In this document: positions 25,084-34,661 of the stretch, one piece after another
How positions within the stretch are numbered: the stretch's first letter is position 1
Layout: each line of letters begins with the position of its first letter
Source of the DNA: Acidimicrobiia bacterium
GTDB lineage: Bacteria; Actinomycetota; Acidimicrobiia; Acidimicrobiales; CAIXPF01
Direction: 5' to 3'
Assembly: GCA_947476745.1 (NCBI GenBank)
Contig: CANJRG010000004.1
Location: forward strand, 1-64,000
DNA length: 64,000 bases
Notes under the pieces: model-generated
Database searches by the model: none
Told to the model about the DNA's origin: nothing
Seen by the model: the letters and a program-made list of their open reading frames with translations, nothing else
Made by a program: the position numbers and the translations under genes

Positions 25084-28000
25084 AAGCCTGGACGAGCACG
25101 GGTTCGGCGTCGGCCACGAGATAACCGCGGCCGACCGGACGCAACGACGCCTCGGCCCTTCTCGGCAGGCGAACACCCAGGAGCTCACCGTCGAGATCGA
25201 CGTCGGGCTGCAGGAGCAGGCCCTGCCGCGAGCTGCGCACCTGACGGGTCCAATGGCCGTAGGCGGAACGCAGCGCGTCCGATCTGCCGGCCGCAATGAC
25301 CACCCAGCCCGCACCGAGCGCCGAGGACACCACGGCAGCCGGATCCTCGGTGTCCTCGGCGTCATCCACCAGCAGCACGGGCAGCGCCCCGTTCCCGCCG
25401 GCCGTCAGCCCGGCGATCAGTCCCGGATCGAGCTGGTCGCCGTGGACGTGCAAGGTGATGTGCTCCGCCCTCAGGGGCGACGGGCGCGGGGTCCACGCGA
25501 CCAGACCGGCACCCGGGCCGCCGCAACCGATCCGTCGGGCGAGCTGTACCAGCACCGTGGAGCGGCCCGACCGACGGGGGCCGGCCACCAGCGCCGCGGA
25601 CCCCGGCGGCAGCCACCATCCCTGCTCCGATAGGTCCGGTCCGCCGAGCCCGACCAAGGTCCACCCAGCGATACCGCCCTCCCGTCCCGAGCCGGCGACG
25701 GTGCGCGGACCCTCGCCCCCCCAGGCACCGGCGATACCGGCGACCGTTCGCCCGTCGACGGCGGGCCCGACAGCCGCCCGCCTTGCAAAGGCACTGCCGA
25801 CCCGGGCACTCCCGGCGGCGGTGCTCCCGTCTGCAGTCCGGCCGTCGTCCCAAGCAGCCGCCTGTACCGTCTCGGGGAGGTGCCCGGCCGAGAACGGGGT
25901 GCAGGCGCACGCGGCCCCTGTGCCCGGACGGCGACCGGCCAACTCGTCCAGTCCGGCGAGCACGACCGCCGGATCGACGATCTGCAGCAGCCGACCGCTG
26001 CCGGTCTCACGGCCACGGCCGGGAGGTCCGGCCACCGGGGCGACCCCGAGCTGACGGGCGTCGAGTGGATCGGCCGTACGCAACACGATCCGCTGGGTGA
26101 CCGATGCCAACAGCCCATGACGAACCGACGACGCATGTTCGACCGTTGCCACCGTGTAGAGCCCGTGGGCTGGGCCGTCCACCAGCAGGCGACCCAGTCG
26201 GTCGGCTTCGTCGGCGAGATGGCCCGAGCCGTTCAGTTCCGCCAGCAATGAACCGAGTCCGTCGATGACCACGAGGACATCGGGCCGATCCACCGGCGAA
26301 CCGGACCCCTGCGAGCCGATCGCGCACCCAACGGTCAGGCCTGCACCGTCCCGCCCTGCACCGTCCCGCCCCAGGTCGTGGCGGCGGCGTCGCAGCTCGG
26401 CATCGAGCCACCACAGCAATCGGGTGCGGCGCTCCGTGTCGGTCCGCCGGACCACCGTCCCGACATGGGCGAGTCGATCGAGACGCATCAGAACAGGATC
26501 GTCGGCGATGAGATGCACGTGCAGCCGGTCGGGTCCCGCTGCGGCCGCGGCAGCAGCGACACAGCCGAGCAACGCGCTGGTCGCACCGCTCCCGGTCGTG
26601 CCGAACACCAGCAGGTTGCCCTGCCGCGGATCCCAACCACCGCTCATCCGACGCTGTCGGTCGGGATCGTCGAGGAGGAAGAATGGCGGGTGCCCGGTCA
26701 CCGCCGTCGCCGGAGTCCCCGCCCGGAGCTCTTCCTCACCGACACGGTCGGGCAGCGGATCAGGCCAAGGCACCCGCGGCGGCGCAAGGCCCAACGCCGC
26801 AGCGGCACGCTGCGCGGCGCCGACCACCAGAGCGAGGTCGGGCACGGCGTCACCGTCAGCGCGACCTCGCCCACCCGGGCCATCCGGCTGAACGCCACCC
26901 CGCTCGACGACCACCACGGCTTCTGCCGGATCCGCCCGACCGACGCAACCGCTGAAGCAGGTCTGGACCACGGTGACCTCATGGCGGCCCAGCCTCACGT
27001 AGGCCCGCCCCGGACGCTGCCGGGCCAGGTCCGCGGCGTCAGGCTGCTCGATGACATCGAGCGAGTCGGCGCGGTCCTGCACCCGCAGGGCGATGCGGAT
27101 GTTGGTGTTGGCCTTGATCTGCTCGCTGACCACACCGGCAGGCCGTTGGGTGGCCAGGATCAGGTGAACGCCGAGGCTGCGGCCTCGCTGCGCGATGCCC
27201 ACGAGCGACTCGAGGAACCGAGGATGCTCCGCAGCCAGGGTCGCGAACTCGTCGACCACCACCACCAGTCGGGCCAGCACAGGAGGTCTGCCCGCGGCCG
27301 CCGAGCGCTCGTGCAGGTCGGTGAGATCTCCCACGCCCGCCTCACGCAGGAGGAGTTCGCGGTGGCGCAACTCGGCCTGCAGGCACTGCAAAACCCGGCC
27401 GGCGAGCTCGCCGTCGAGGTCGCTCACCACCGCCACGGTGTGGGGCAGGGCGGCACACGCGTCGAAGGCACTGCCGCCCTTGAAGTCGAGCAGGACCACG
27501 TTGCACGCCGCCGGCGAGTAGCCCACCGCCAGCGCAGCCACCCAACTCCGCAGCAACTCGCTCTTGCCCGCGCCGGTCGTGCCGGCGACCAGTGCATGCG
27601 GCCCATCCGACACGAGGTCCACGACCACGGGGCCGTCGACGCCGATACCGAGTGTGGCGCGAAGTCCGGCCTCCTGCGGCCGTGCCGCCGACGCCCGCCA
27701 GCGACGGGCCACCACGTCCTCCAGGGGCTGAGGGTCCGCCCGGAGCAACTCGAGCAGGCCGGCCTCGTTCGGCAACCCTGCATCGGGCAGATCGAGGTCC
27801 GGGTCCTCGTAGCGGGCGAGGTCCGCCGCAAGCCGCTCCGAGGTTTCCTTCGAAGCCCCCATCGCCGCAATACTCTCCAGTATGGTCCCGTCGTACATGC
27901 GTGTCAGGGTGGCCTGGCCATCCGCACGAACCTCGAGCACCAGGCGACACATCGCCGGCAGCCGCTTCGCACTCTCTGCCACGACGACACCGATCACCGG

Positions 28001-29650
28001 CCCCGCCTCGCCTCGCAGCGCGGCTCGCACCGGCGCCGAGCGACCCACCCAGGCGGATTCGTCGTCGACCACGAGCAACCTTCGACGCACCTGCCCCGCG
28101 CTGGCCGAACCCGACGCAGGGGCAACCGCTCCCGCCCGCGCTGCATCGCCATTGCGGCCCCCCAGGAACGGCTGGCCGGAAGCCGACACAGCCCTTGCCT
28201 CGGCCAGAGCCGCTTCCACCGCCTCCATACCAGATGGTATTTCAATGCGACCGTGGGGCAGCCATGTCGTCCACGCCCAGTCCTGTTCGGCGCCAGGGAC
28301 AACCAGGAGATCCAGATCTGCGGGGCCGTGAATCGCCGTGAGCTGCAACACCACGCTGCGGGCCACAGCCGCGGCAGCGAGACGATCGCCGACGATCCCG
28401 AGAATCGGGTGGGCCATGAGGTCGAGCTCGACTACCGAGTCCTGGGGTGCTTCGACCGCGTCGACCACATCCGCTGCGGCGGGATCGAGCGTGGCGGAAC
28501 CCGCCCCGATGTCGAGCACCGGAGCCGCCGGCCACCGCTGCACCGCCCAGCCCAGCCGAACCCGGGCGGCATCGGCGTGGTCCAAGCGACGCTCCCACAG
28601 CGTGGCGGCAGGCCCGTGCACCCGGCGGCCGACCTCGGCCACATCGAGGCAACGCCGAGCCACCTCGCCGTCGCACCTGGAACGGGTCTGCTGCAACACC
28701 ACGGCGAAGCGGAGCAGTTCTTCGGCATGGCGCCGGCCGTCACCCCGTCCGGTGCGACGCGACGATCGCCGCGTCATCCACCACGATGCCACGGCCGTGC
28801 ACGGCGACAGGGCCGTGAGAGCAGCGAAGGCCCAGTTCCCGGTGACCACCACCAGCACACCGGCGACGACCAGGGGCAGTACCACACCGGCGGCCGCCAG
28901 AGGTACCGGCCGCGCCGGCACCGGAGGGACCGGAACCGCCACCCGCTCGGCCGGAGCGGCGGGCTGCGACCTCGGCGGTCGGTTGAGCACGATCGTTCCC
29001 CGCGGCCCCCGGTCACAGACCGGGTCGACCCACCGCGGACCATCGTGGTGGTTGGATGCCTCCAGCCACCACATGGCCGTACCGATCCGTAGGGCATGGC
29101 CGGGGAGCAGCCGCTGCTCCGCCTCCCCCACGCCGTCCAACCAGGTCACCATGACCTCACCCGATGGGCGCACCTCGAGCGAGGCGTGCAACGGCTGGAC
29201 CCCGGGGTCACCCAGAACCAGATCGCACACCTGCGCCGATCCGACGAGATAGGTGCCCCCCAGCAGCTCGAGCCGCCGTCCGGCATCGAGTCCGTCCCGG
29301 GTCACCAGGGTGGCGACCGCCCACCCACGCGGACCCACCCCACCTGCCCCCTGGGCCGCTCCGACTGTGGGCCACCCGGCACCCAGTCGACGCACGATGC
29401 TTCCCTGGCACAGCCCGACCTCGTCGAGTCGGTCACCCTCACGCGTCAGGCGACCGTCGACGAGCAGCCCGGCGACCTCGTCGCTGCCCAGGGACCTGGC
29501 CAAGTCCGACACCAGCGCGTCGCCGCGGGCCCGGCACACCACCAGGCCACCGGACGCGTCCCCGTCGCGCAGCCGCAACTCCGTCCACCCAGCCGGTGCG
29601 GTCAGTTCAGCGGTACCGCGTTTATCAGCCGTACCCGCCCTACCTGTCAT
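25055..29650 (-). CDS. Type VII secretion FtsK/SpoIIIE ATPase (EssC/EccC-like, with ubiquitin-like and FHA domains)
   Basis: Membrane-anchored export motor of a Type VII-like system, 1531 residues. Residues 22-90 look ubiquitin-like (YukD/EsaB type). About 120-200 is an FHA domain (YLVGSAQVCDLVLGD...). Two membrane helices lie at about 250-292. Three FtsK-type ATPase domains follow. Domain 1 (about 690) has an intact Walker A GTTGAGKSE and Walker B VVVVDEFATL. Domain 2 (about 1020) reads GTTGSGATS, with the Walker lysine lost. Domain 3 (about 1360) reads GPRRSGRST, lysine to arginine. The FHA-first layout is like EssC of Firmicutes. The WXG100 gene follows; EccB, EccD, EccE and mycosin genes are absent here. 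Confidence 0.9.
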   Translation of the reverse strand: MTGRAGTADKRGTAELTAPAGWTELRLRDGDASGGLVVCRARGDALVSDLARSLGSDEVAGLLVDGRLTREGDRLDEVGLCQGSIVRRLGAGWPTVGAAQGAGGVGPRGWAVATLVTRDGLDAGRRLELLGGTYLVGSAQVCDLVLGDPGVQPLHASLEVRPSGEVMVTWLDGVGEAEQRLLPGHALRIGTAMWWLEASNHHDGPRWVDPVCDRGPRGTIVLNRPPRSQPAAPAERVAVPVPPVPARPVPLAAAGVVLPLVVAGVLVVVTGNWAFAALTALSPCTAVASWWMTRRSSRRTGRGDGRRHAEELLRFAVVLQQTRSRCDGEVARRCLDVAEVGRRVHGPAATLWERRLDHADAARVRLGWAVQRWPAAPVLDIGAGSATLDPAAADVVDAVEAPQDSVVELDLMAHPILGIVGDRLAAAAVARSVVLQLTAIHGPADLDLLVVPGAEQDWAWTTWLPHGRIEIPSGMEAVEAALAEARAVSASGQPFLGGRNGDAARAGAVAPASGSASAGQVRRRLLVVDDESAWVGRSAPVRAALRGEAGPVIGVVVAESAKRLPAMCRLVLEVRADGQATLTRMYDGTILESIAAMGASKETSERLAADLARYEDPDLDLPDAGLPNEAGLLELLRADPQPLEDVVARRWRASAARPQEAGLRATLGIGVDGPVVVDLVSDGPHALVAGTTGAGKSELLRSWVAALAVGYSPAACNVVLLDFKGGSAFDACAALPHTVAVVSDLDGELAGRVLQCLQAELRHRELLLREAGVGDLTDLHERSAAAGRPPVLARLVVVVDEFATLAAEHPRFLESLVGIAQRGRSLGVHLILATQRPAGVVSEQIKANTNIRIALRVQDRADSLDVIEQPDAADLARQRPGRAYVRLGRHEVTVVQTCFSGCVGRADPAEAVVVVERGGVQPDGPGGRGRADGDAVPDLALVVGAAQRAAAALGLAPPRVPWPDPLPDRVGEEELRAGTPATAVTGHPPFFLLDDPDRQRRMSGGWDPRQGNLLVFGTTGSGATSALLGCVAAAAAAAGPDRLHVHLIADDPVLMRLDRLAHVGTVVRRTDTERRTRLLWWLDAELRRRRHDLGRDGAGRDGAGLTVGCAIGSQGSGSPVDRPDVLVVIDGLGSLLAELNGSGHLADEADRLGRLLVDGPAHGLYTVATVEHASSVRHGLLASVTQRIVLRTADPLDARQLGVAPVAGPPGRGRETGSGRLLQIVDPAVVLAGLDELAGRRPGTGAACACTPFSAGHLPETVQAAAWDDGRTADGSTAAGSARVGSAFARRAAVGPAVDGRTVAGIAGAWGGEGPRTVAGSGREGGIAGWTLVGLGGPDLSEQGWWLPPGSAALVAGPRRSGRSTVLVQLARRIGCGGPGAGLVAWTPRPSPLRAEHITLHVHGDQLDPGLIAGLTAGGNGALPVLLVDDAEDTEDPAAVVSSALGAGWVVIAAGRSDALRSAYGHWTRQVRSSRQGLLLQPDVDLDGELLGVRLPRRAEASLRPVGRGYLVADAEPVLVQAFMPPASQEA

Positions 29651-29691
29651 TCCCCGCCCTACCTGTCATTCCCCGCCCTACCTGTCATTCC
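29635..29691. repeat. Three perfect 19-bp repeats carrying a ribosome-binding/ATG module
   Basis: The unit CCGCCCTACCTGTCATTCC is repeated three times (29635, 29654, 29673) with a partial fourth at 29692. On the minus strand each copy supplies GGGCGGGGA then ATG. Because 19 is not a multiple of 3, the ATGs (29688, 29669, 29650) fall in three frames. The first two open 9-codon ORFs ending at a TAG in the next copy; only the last starts the ATPase. Confidence 0.85.
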
Positions 29692-29787
29692 CCGCCGTAC
29701 TCGCCGTACCGGACAGTGTGCAGGACCACCACCGGCACGCTCACAGGGTTTTCGCAGAGCGTCGACAGTCGCGGGCAGGCGAGCCGG

Positions 29788-31644
29788 TCAGGCGCCGCGG
29801 GGATCCACGGCGATCCGCACCCGCTCCGGCGGGCGGGGCACGGCGGCGAGCCCGTCGGCAAGCGTGGCGGAGTCGGCGGCGCGCACCAGATAGCGGCCGT
29901 CGGTGGGACCGAGCACGGTCAGCGCCGGCCGGCCCGACAACCCAGCGGCCAGCGCCGCTGCGCCCGGCCCGTCGAGCAGCGCCAGCGCGGCGAAGGGCGG
30001 AAGGTCCAGCAGCCGGCGTCTCGTCGCCTCCGGATCGCTCCAGCGGCCAGGGTCGCCATGCAGCACCGCCTGCACCACATCATGGTCGGGGCTGCGGGTC
30101 TGCAGGATCAGCCGTCCGCCCCGCCGGCGGCCGCCGAGCATCCTGGCCCCCAGCGCCAGCATCGCCAGGGTCTGCTCGGCGGCCCGGTATCGGGGGGCGA
30201 ACAGCTCCTGGTCGAGATCGAGGAAAACCACCACCGCAGCCCGGCGGACCCGGTGCAGCACCGCCTCGGTACCCACCCAGACCCGAGGCCGCTGGTCGGA
30301 GCCAGGCGTCGACCCGACGCCGCCGGCCGCAGTCACGGAGACGCCGGCTGCGGTGACCTCGGCCACCGGCTCGCCCACGAGCGCCTCCACCTCCTCCCGC
30401 ACCCGTCCGACACCAGGGCGCAGCACCGCCAACCTCGTGGCCCCGCAACCGCTGCACACCTCCGGCCGTTGGTGACCCGAAGCCGCGCAGCGCAGCACCC
30501 GGGCACCTCCGTCCGGTGCGGTCGCGGCCTGCATGGCGGCGCCACACTCCTCGCAACGGCACAGCTCGCCGCAACGCGTACAGGCCAGCAACTTCGCCCG
30601 CCCGGTCCGGTTGTGCACCACCACCACCGGGCCCTCGCCCCGCAGGACGTCGACCACCGCCGCCGAGTACAGGCCCTCCCGGGGATCGAGCTCACGACGG
30701 TCCACGACGGTGACGACCGGCCAGCCACCCCGCTCGATCGCCCGCGACGGCTCGACGAGCGGGGCGAGCTGCAGCGACTCGAGGCTGGGAACGGGCGATA
30801 CGAGCAAGCTCGGAGCGCCCGCTCGCCGGGCCCGTTCCACCGCGACGTCGCGAGCGTTCCAGGTGGGGGCACGCTCGTCCTGGTAGCGGGCGTCATGCTC
30901 GTCAAAGACCACCACACCACGCAGGCCCCGCACCGGCGCCCATGCTGCGGCGCGACTGCCGATCACCGTCGCTCCGGCAGCACCGGCTGCCCAGTCGTCG
31001 GGGTGCCGAGCGATCCAGTGGCCCTCGGCCCGCAGCGCCCGGGCCAGGGTGTCGGCCTCGTGCTGGGAGGGGGTCAGCAACAGCGCCGGACCGTCCTCGA
31101 GCGCTGCCCGGGCGAGACCGAGCCGCTCCGCGCCCGGCGGCCAGCGCACGACCCGGGTCCCGCCCGCGCCCGCGGCAAGCCGCGCCTGCCGGCCCACGGT
31201 CAGGGCCTCGTCTGCGCCACCATCCGCCCGCCCGGTAGAGCCCGAGGGGGTCGGCGCACCCCTCGGCGGTGGCGCAGCCGGCAGGCCGAGCACCGCCCGG
31301 TCCGGAGTTGCGGCCCGAACGAAGTTCAGCAACCGGCCGGCCCAACGATGCGCCGCCCAACCCGCCAGGTCGAGCAGGTCGGCGTCGGGTCCGAAGCCGG
31401 AGAACTTGGTGATCTCTCGAAGGGTCGCCCCGTGCGACGGACGGGCACCGAGCTCGCACACCCAGCCACGCACCCGGCGACCCTGCAACGGGACGCGCAC
31501 GACGCTGCCGATGACGATCTGCCCCGCGAGACGGGCCGGGACCCGATAGTCCAGCAGCCGATCGATCGCCGGCACATCGGGAAGGACCCCGACCACGAGG
31601 TCGGGGTCCTGCTCGATTGCGGGAGGATCGTCGGGTGCTGGCAC
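29788..31644 (-). CDS. priA: PriA-like replication restart protein (helicase motifs lost)
   Basis: Homologue of the primosome protein that reloads replication forks. The 618-residue protein has the DNA-binding N-terminal domain (LLDYRVPARLAGQIVIGSVVRVPL) and a zinc module with eight cysteines (CTRCGELCRCEECG and CSGCGA among them). The remnant DEAH-type box is VVVFDEHDARYQDE. A Walker A P-loop is absent: the corresponding place reads ALLLTPSQHEA. Actinobacterial PriA proteins typically lack helicase motifs, so it likely binds DNA without unwinding it. The start is GTG, 34 bases after metK. Confidence 0.9.
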   Translation of the reverse strand: MPAPDDPPAIEQDPDLVVGVLPDVPAIDRLLDYRVPARLAGQIVIGSVVRVPLQGRRVRGWVCELGARPSHGATLREITKFSGFGPDADLLDLAGWAAHRWAGRLLNFVRAATPDRAVLGLPAAPPPRGAPTPSGSTGRADGGADEALTVGRQARLAAGAGGTRVVRWPPGAERLGLARAALEDGPALLLTPSQHEADTLARALRAEGHWIARHPDDWAAGAAGATVIGSRAAAWAPVRGLRGVVVFDEHDARYQDERAPTWNARDVAVERARRAGAPSLLVSPVPSLESLQLAPLVEPSRAIERGGWPVVTVVDRRELDPREGLYSAAVVDVLRGEGPVVVVHNRTGRAKLLACTRCGELCRCEECGAAMQAATAPDGGARVLRCAASGHQRPEVCSGCGATRLAVLRPGVGRVREEVEALVGEPVAEVTAAGVSVTAAGGVGSTPGSDQRPRVWVGTEAVLHRVRRAAVVVFLDLDQELFAPRYRAAEQTLAMLALGARMLGGRRRGGRLILQTRSPDHDVVQAVLHGDPGRWSDPEATRRRLLDLPPFAALALLDGPGAAALAAGLSGRPALTVLGPTDGRYLVRAADSATLADGLAAVPRPPERVRIAVDPRGA

Positions 31645-31678
31645 CGGCGGTCCGGGTCGACCGGGACGGTCGCTCAGC

Positions 31679-32872
31679 TCACAGCCCCAGGGCCGAACGC
31701 AGGTCGTTCACCCGGTTGGTCTGCTCCCAGGGGAAGTCGCCGCTGCGGCCGAAGTGGCCGTACGCCGCGGTCTGCTTGTAGATGGGCCGGCGCAGATCGA
31801 GATCGCGCAGGATGGCCGCCGGACGCAGGTCGAACACCTGCTGCACCGCGTCGGAGATCTTGTCGGGGTCGACCACACCGGTGCCGAACGTGTCCACCAG
31901 CACCGACAGCGGCCGGGCCACGCCGATGGCGTAGGCGACCTGGATCTCGCAGCGCCGGGCGATACCGGCCGCCACGACGTTCTTGGCGACCCAACGGGCG
32001 GCGTAGGCGGCTGAACGGTCGACCTTGGAGGGATCCTTGCCGGAGAAGGCGCCGCCGCCGTGACGGGCGTAGCCGCCATAGGTGTCGACGATGATCTTGC
32101 GGCCGGTGAGCCCGGCGTCGCCGACCGGACCGCCGATCACGAACCGACCCGTCGGGTTGACATAGACGATGTAGTCGTCGTCGCGGTAGCGCTCGGGGAT
32201 GGTCGGCCGGATGACCTGCTCGATGAGGTCCGGCCGGATCATGGTGTCGCGGTCGATCCCGTCGGCGTGCTGGGTTGACACCACCACGGTGGTCAGCCGC
32301 ACCGGCTCGCCGTCGCGGTACTCGAAGGTGACCTGGGTCTTGCCGTCGGGCCGCAAGTAGGGGATCTCACCGGACTTGCGCACCTCGGAGAGGCGCTCGG
32401 CGAGGCGGTGGGCCACGTGGATCGGCAGCGGCATCAGCATGTCGGTCTCGTCGCAGGCGTAGCCGAACATCATGCCCTGATCCCCGGCACCCTGCTTGTC
32501 GAGGTCGGTCTCCTCGCCGGAGGTACCGCCACGCACCTCCTCGGAGGCATCGACGCCCTGGGCGATGTCGGGCGACTGCTCATCGATGGCGACCATCACC
32601 CCGCAGGTGTGGCCGTCGAAACCGTAGGTGCCCTTGTCGTAGCCGATGTCGCAGATCGTCTTGCGCACGATCGCAGGGATGTCGACGTAGGCCTTGGTGG
32701 TGATCTCCCCGCCGACGATGCACAGGCCGGTTGTCAGGAAGCTCTCGCAGGCGACCCGGCTCATCGGGTCCTGCTCGAGCAGGGCATCGAGCACGGCGTC
32801 GGAGACTTGGTCGGCCATCTTGTCGGGATGGCCCTCGGTCACCGATTCCGAAGTGAAGGTCCAGGTGGTCAC
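31679..32872 (-). CDS. metK: S-adenosylmethionine synthetase
   Basis: Makes SAM from methionine and ATP; it supplies the five methyltransferases of this window. The 397-residue protein shows [13 protein letters not shown], the [12 protein letters not shown] signature and [19 protein letters not shown]. The GTG at 32872 has GGAGGAGCGC right before it, so the 39-residue extension of the open frame is rejected. Two similar hairpins lie in the leader upstream. Confidence 0.97.
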   Translation of the reverse strand: MTTWTFTSESVTEGHPDKMADQVSDAVLDALLEQDPMSRVACESFLTTGLCIVGGEITTKAYVDIPAIVRKTICDIGYDKGTYGFDGHTCGVMVAIDEQSPDIAQGVDASEEVRGGTSGEETDLDKQGAGDQGMMFGYACDETDMLMPLPIHVAHRLAERLSEVRKSGEIPYLRPDGKTQVTFEYRDGEPVRLTTVVVSTQHADGIDRDTMIRPDLIEQVIRPTIPERYRDDDYIVYVNPTGRFVIGGPVGDAGLTGRKIIVDTYGGYARHGGGAFSGKDPSKVDRSAAYAARWVAKNVVAAGIARRCEIQVAYAIGVARPLSVLVDTFGTGVVDPDKISDAVQQVFDLRPAAILRDLDLRRPIYKQTAAYGHFGRSGDFPWEQTNRVNDLRSALGL

Positions 32873-32894
32873 GCGCTCCTCCAGGTTGCTAAAG

Positions 32895-32936
32895 GGGGAC
32901 GCTGTCCCCGAGTTGGGTCGTGGGGGCACTGCCCCC
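32895..32936. promoter_or_regulatory. Twin G/C hairpins between coaBC and metK
   Basis: GGGGAC-GCT-GTCCCC (32895-32909) and GGGGGCA-C-TGCCCCC (32922-32936) are two short, very stable inverted repeats 12 bases apart, within the 103 bases between coaBC and metK. No T-run follows. They do not match the SAM-I riboswitch layout. They could stall transcription or control metK translation, as one ends 23 bases before the start codon. Confidence 0.45.
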
Positions 32937-32975
32937 GGTTCTGCCGCAGTCGTTCGACGTGTTCGTGCTGCGTCA

Positions 32976-34211
32976 TCAGGTCCGGTCACTCCCCGTCCAG
33001 GCGGTGGCGGTCCGCAACGAGGCCGCTACGTCGAGCACCGACGCGGCAATCCGGCGCTTGTCGTCGAGGGGGACGTCGATGACCTCCACCTCGTCGGCAC
33101 CGGGGCGACGTACCAGGATCACGACCTGGTTGGTGTCGTGTTCGAACCCGACCTGCGGGGCCGACACGTCGTTGGCCACGATCAGGTCGGCACCCTTGCG
33201 GGTGAGCTTGCCGAGTGCATTCTCGAGCAGGTCCGACGTCTCGGCGGCGAACCCGACGAGGATCTGGCCTGCGGGTTTGACGGCACCGAGTCCGGCCAGG
33301 ATGTCCGGTGTCGGCTCCAAGATGACCTGGGGAACGCCCTGGTCCTTCTTGATCTTGCCGGCGGCAGGGTCGACCGGACGGAAATCGGCCACGGCCGCGG
33401 CCATCACGACCAGATCGGCGTCGACCGCTGCCGCCATCATCGCCTGTCGCATCTGTTCCGCCGACTCCACCCGCACTTGCACGATGGAGTTAGTGATAGG
33501 GCGATCCACCGTGGTGACCAAGGTGACCTTTGCCCCGCGTCGATCGGCCTCTGCCGCGATGGCGTGGCCCTGCTTGCCAGAGCTGCGATTGCCGATGAAG
33601 CGGACGGGGTCGATGGCCTCTCGGGTACCGCCGGAGCTGACCACCACCTTCCACCCGTGCAGCTCGGCCGGCACGAACATCCGCTCGATGGCCTCGACGA
33701 TCACCGCCGGATCGGCCAGCCGCCCCTTGCCGATGTCCCCGCCGGCCAGACGGCCCTCCTCCGGAGGTACCACGTGCACCCCACGACGGGCGAGCAACGC
33801 CAGGTTGTCCTGCACCGCCGGGTGCTCCCACATCTCGGTGTGCATGGCCGGGCAGACCAGCACGGGCGCCCGCGTCGCCAAAAGGGTCGCGGTAAGCAGG
33901 TCCTCAGCGATGCCCGCGGCATAGGTCCCCAACAACCTCGCCGTCGCCGGACAGACCACGATCAGATCGGCACCCTGGCCGAGCTTCGTGTGGGGAATGG
34001 GGCTGGCCTCATCCCAGAGGCTGGTCTGGACCGGCTCGGAAGCCAGGGCCGAGAACGTCGTCTCGCCGACGAAGTGTCGCGAGGCCTCGGTCAGTACCGG
34101 TGCCACGTGGGCACCGAGGTCAACCAAGCGGCGGCACACCTCGATCGCCTTGTAGGCGGCGATACCGCCGCTGACCCCCAGAACGATGCGCCGACCGGCC
34201 AGGACGGACAT
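32976..34211 (-). CDS. coaBC: Phosphopantothenoylcysteine decarboxylase / phosphopantothenate-cysteine ligase
   Basis: Bifunctional enzyme of coenzyme A synthesis. The N-terminal CoaC half is a flavoprotein with [13 protein letters not shown], the active His in SPIPHTKLG and [12 protein letters not shown]. The CoaB half (from about 185) has [22 protein letters not shown] and the KIKK loop. The 411 residues match the fused family. It lies between rpoZ and metK, as in most actinomycetes. Confidence 0.97.
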   Translation of the reverse strand: MSVLAGRRIVLGVSGGIAAYKAIEVCRRLVDLGAHVAPVLTEASRHFVGETTFSALASEPVQTSLWDEASPIPHTKLGQGADLIVVCPATARLLGTYAAGIAEDLLTATLLATRAPVLVCPAMHTEMWEHPAVQDNLALLARRGVHVVPPEEGRLAGGDIGKGRLADPAVIVEAIERMFVPAELHGWKVVVSSGGTREAIDPVRFIGNRSSGKQGHAIAAEADRRGAKVTLVTTVDRPITNSIVQVRVESAEQMRQAMMAAAVDADLVVMAAAVADFRPVDPAAGKIKKDQGVPQVILEPTPDILAGLGAVKPAGQILVGFAAETSDLLENALGKLTRKGADLIVANDVSAPQVGFEHDTNQVVILVRRPGADEVEVIDVPLDDKRRIAASVLDVAASLRTATAWTGSDRT

Positions 34212-34235
34212 GGCAGCTACCCGTGCGCCCCTCGA

Positions 34236-34535
34236 TCAGTTCGCGGCATCGTCGGTGTCGTCCGCCGCGGCGTCGGCAGCCTCGGGAAGCTCGCGGTCGA
34301 TGGCCACGATCTTGCCGGCGTCGATCTCCTCGAAGGCGATGGAAAGCGGCTTGCGGGCCAGCGACGTCACCTGCGGCGGCACCAGGGCACCCAATCCGTC
34401 ACCGAGCTGTCCGAAGTAGGCGTTGATCTCACGCGCCCGCTTCGAGGCCACCGTGACCAGGCGGAACTTCGACCTCGTCAACGCGAGCAGGTGCTCGATG
34501 GGCGGGATCATCATGGTGTCGTGACGCTCGGCCAA
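34236..34535 (-). CDS. rpoZ: RNA polymerase omega subunit
   Basis: Small chaperone-like subunit that binds the beta' subunit. The 99-residue protein has IEHLLALTRSKFRLVTVASKRAREIN and the KPLSIAFEEI motif, both diagnostic, plus an acidic Ala/Asp tail. It lies between gmk and coaBC, the usual bacterial neighbourhood. TATGCT at 34616-34621 could be a -10 for a separate promoter in the 126-base gap after gmk. Confidence 0.95.
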   Translation of the reverse strand: MAERHDTMMIPPIEHLLALTRSKFRLVTVASKRAREINAYFGQLGDGLGALVPPQVTSLARKPLSIAFEEIDAGKIVAIDRELPEAADAAADDTDDAAN

Positions 34536-34615
34536 GGCAGACTCCGATGCAGGGCGACCGGTGAAGGCCCCCGATGTGAACTCGCGACCGGCGGTCGGCG
34601 AGAAGGCAGCGCTGA

Positions 34616-34621
34616 AGCATA
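34616..34621 (-). promoter_or_regulatory. Possible -10 element for rpoZ
   Basis: TATGCT lies about 80 bases before the rpoZ ATG in the gap between gmk and rpoZ. No good -35 is seen at 16-18 bases. Weak evidence. Confidence 0.25.
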
Positions 34622-34661
34622 GCAGTGGAGGTGTGTCCCACCGGCGCGCCGTGGTAGGGGC

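Noticed and set aside
26378..29092. A 904-residue plus-strand open frame
   Set aside because: It is the antisense of the secretion ATPase gene; composition is Arg/Gly/His-rich with no domain, a normal shadow in G+C-rich DNA.
29635..29700. Short regular repeats as a CRISPR array
   Set aside because: The 19-bp units are contiguous without spacers and no cas genes are present.
29164..32094. A 976-residue plus-strand open frame
   Set aside because: It spans the antisense of eccC, priA and metK, with no motif; the minus-strand genes have clear family signatures.
32873..32975. SAM riboswitch before metK
   Set aside because: Only two simple hairpins fit in the 103 bases; no multi-helix junction or kink-turn sequence is visible.
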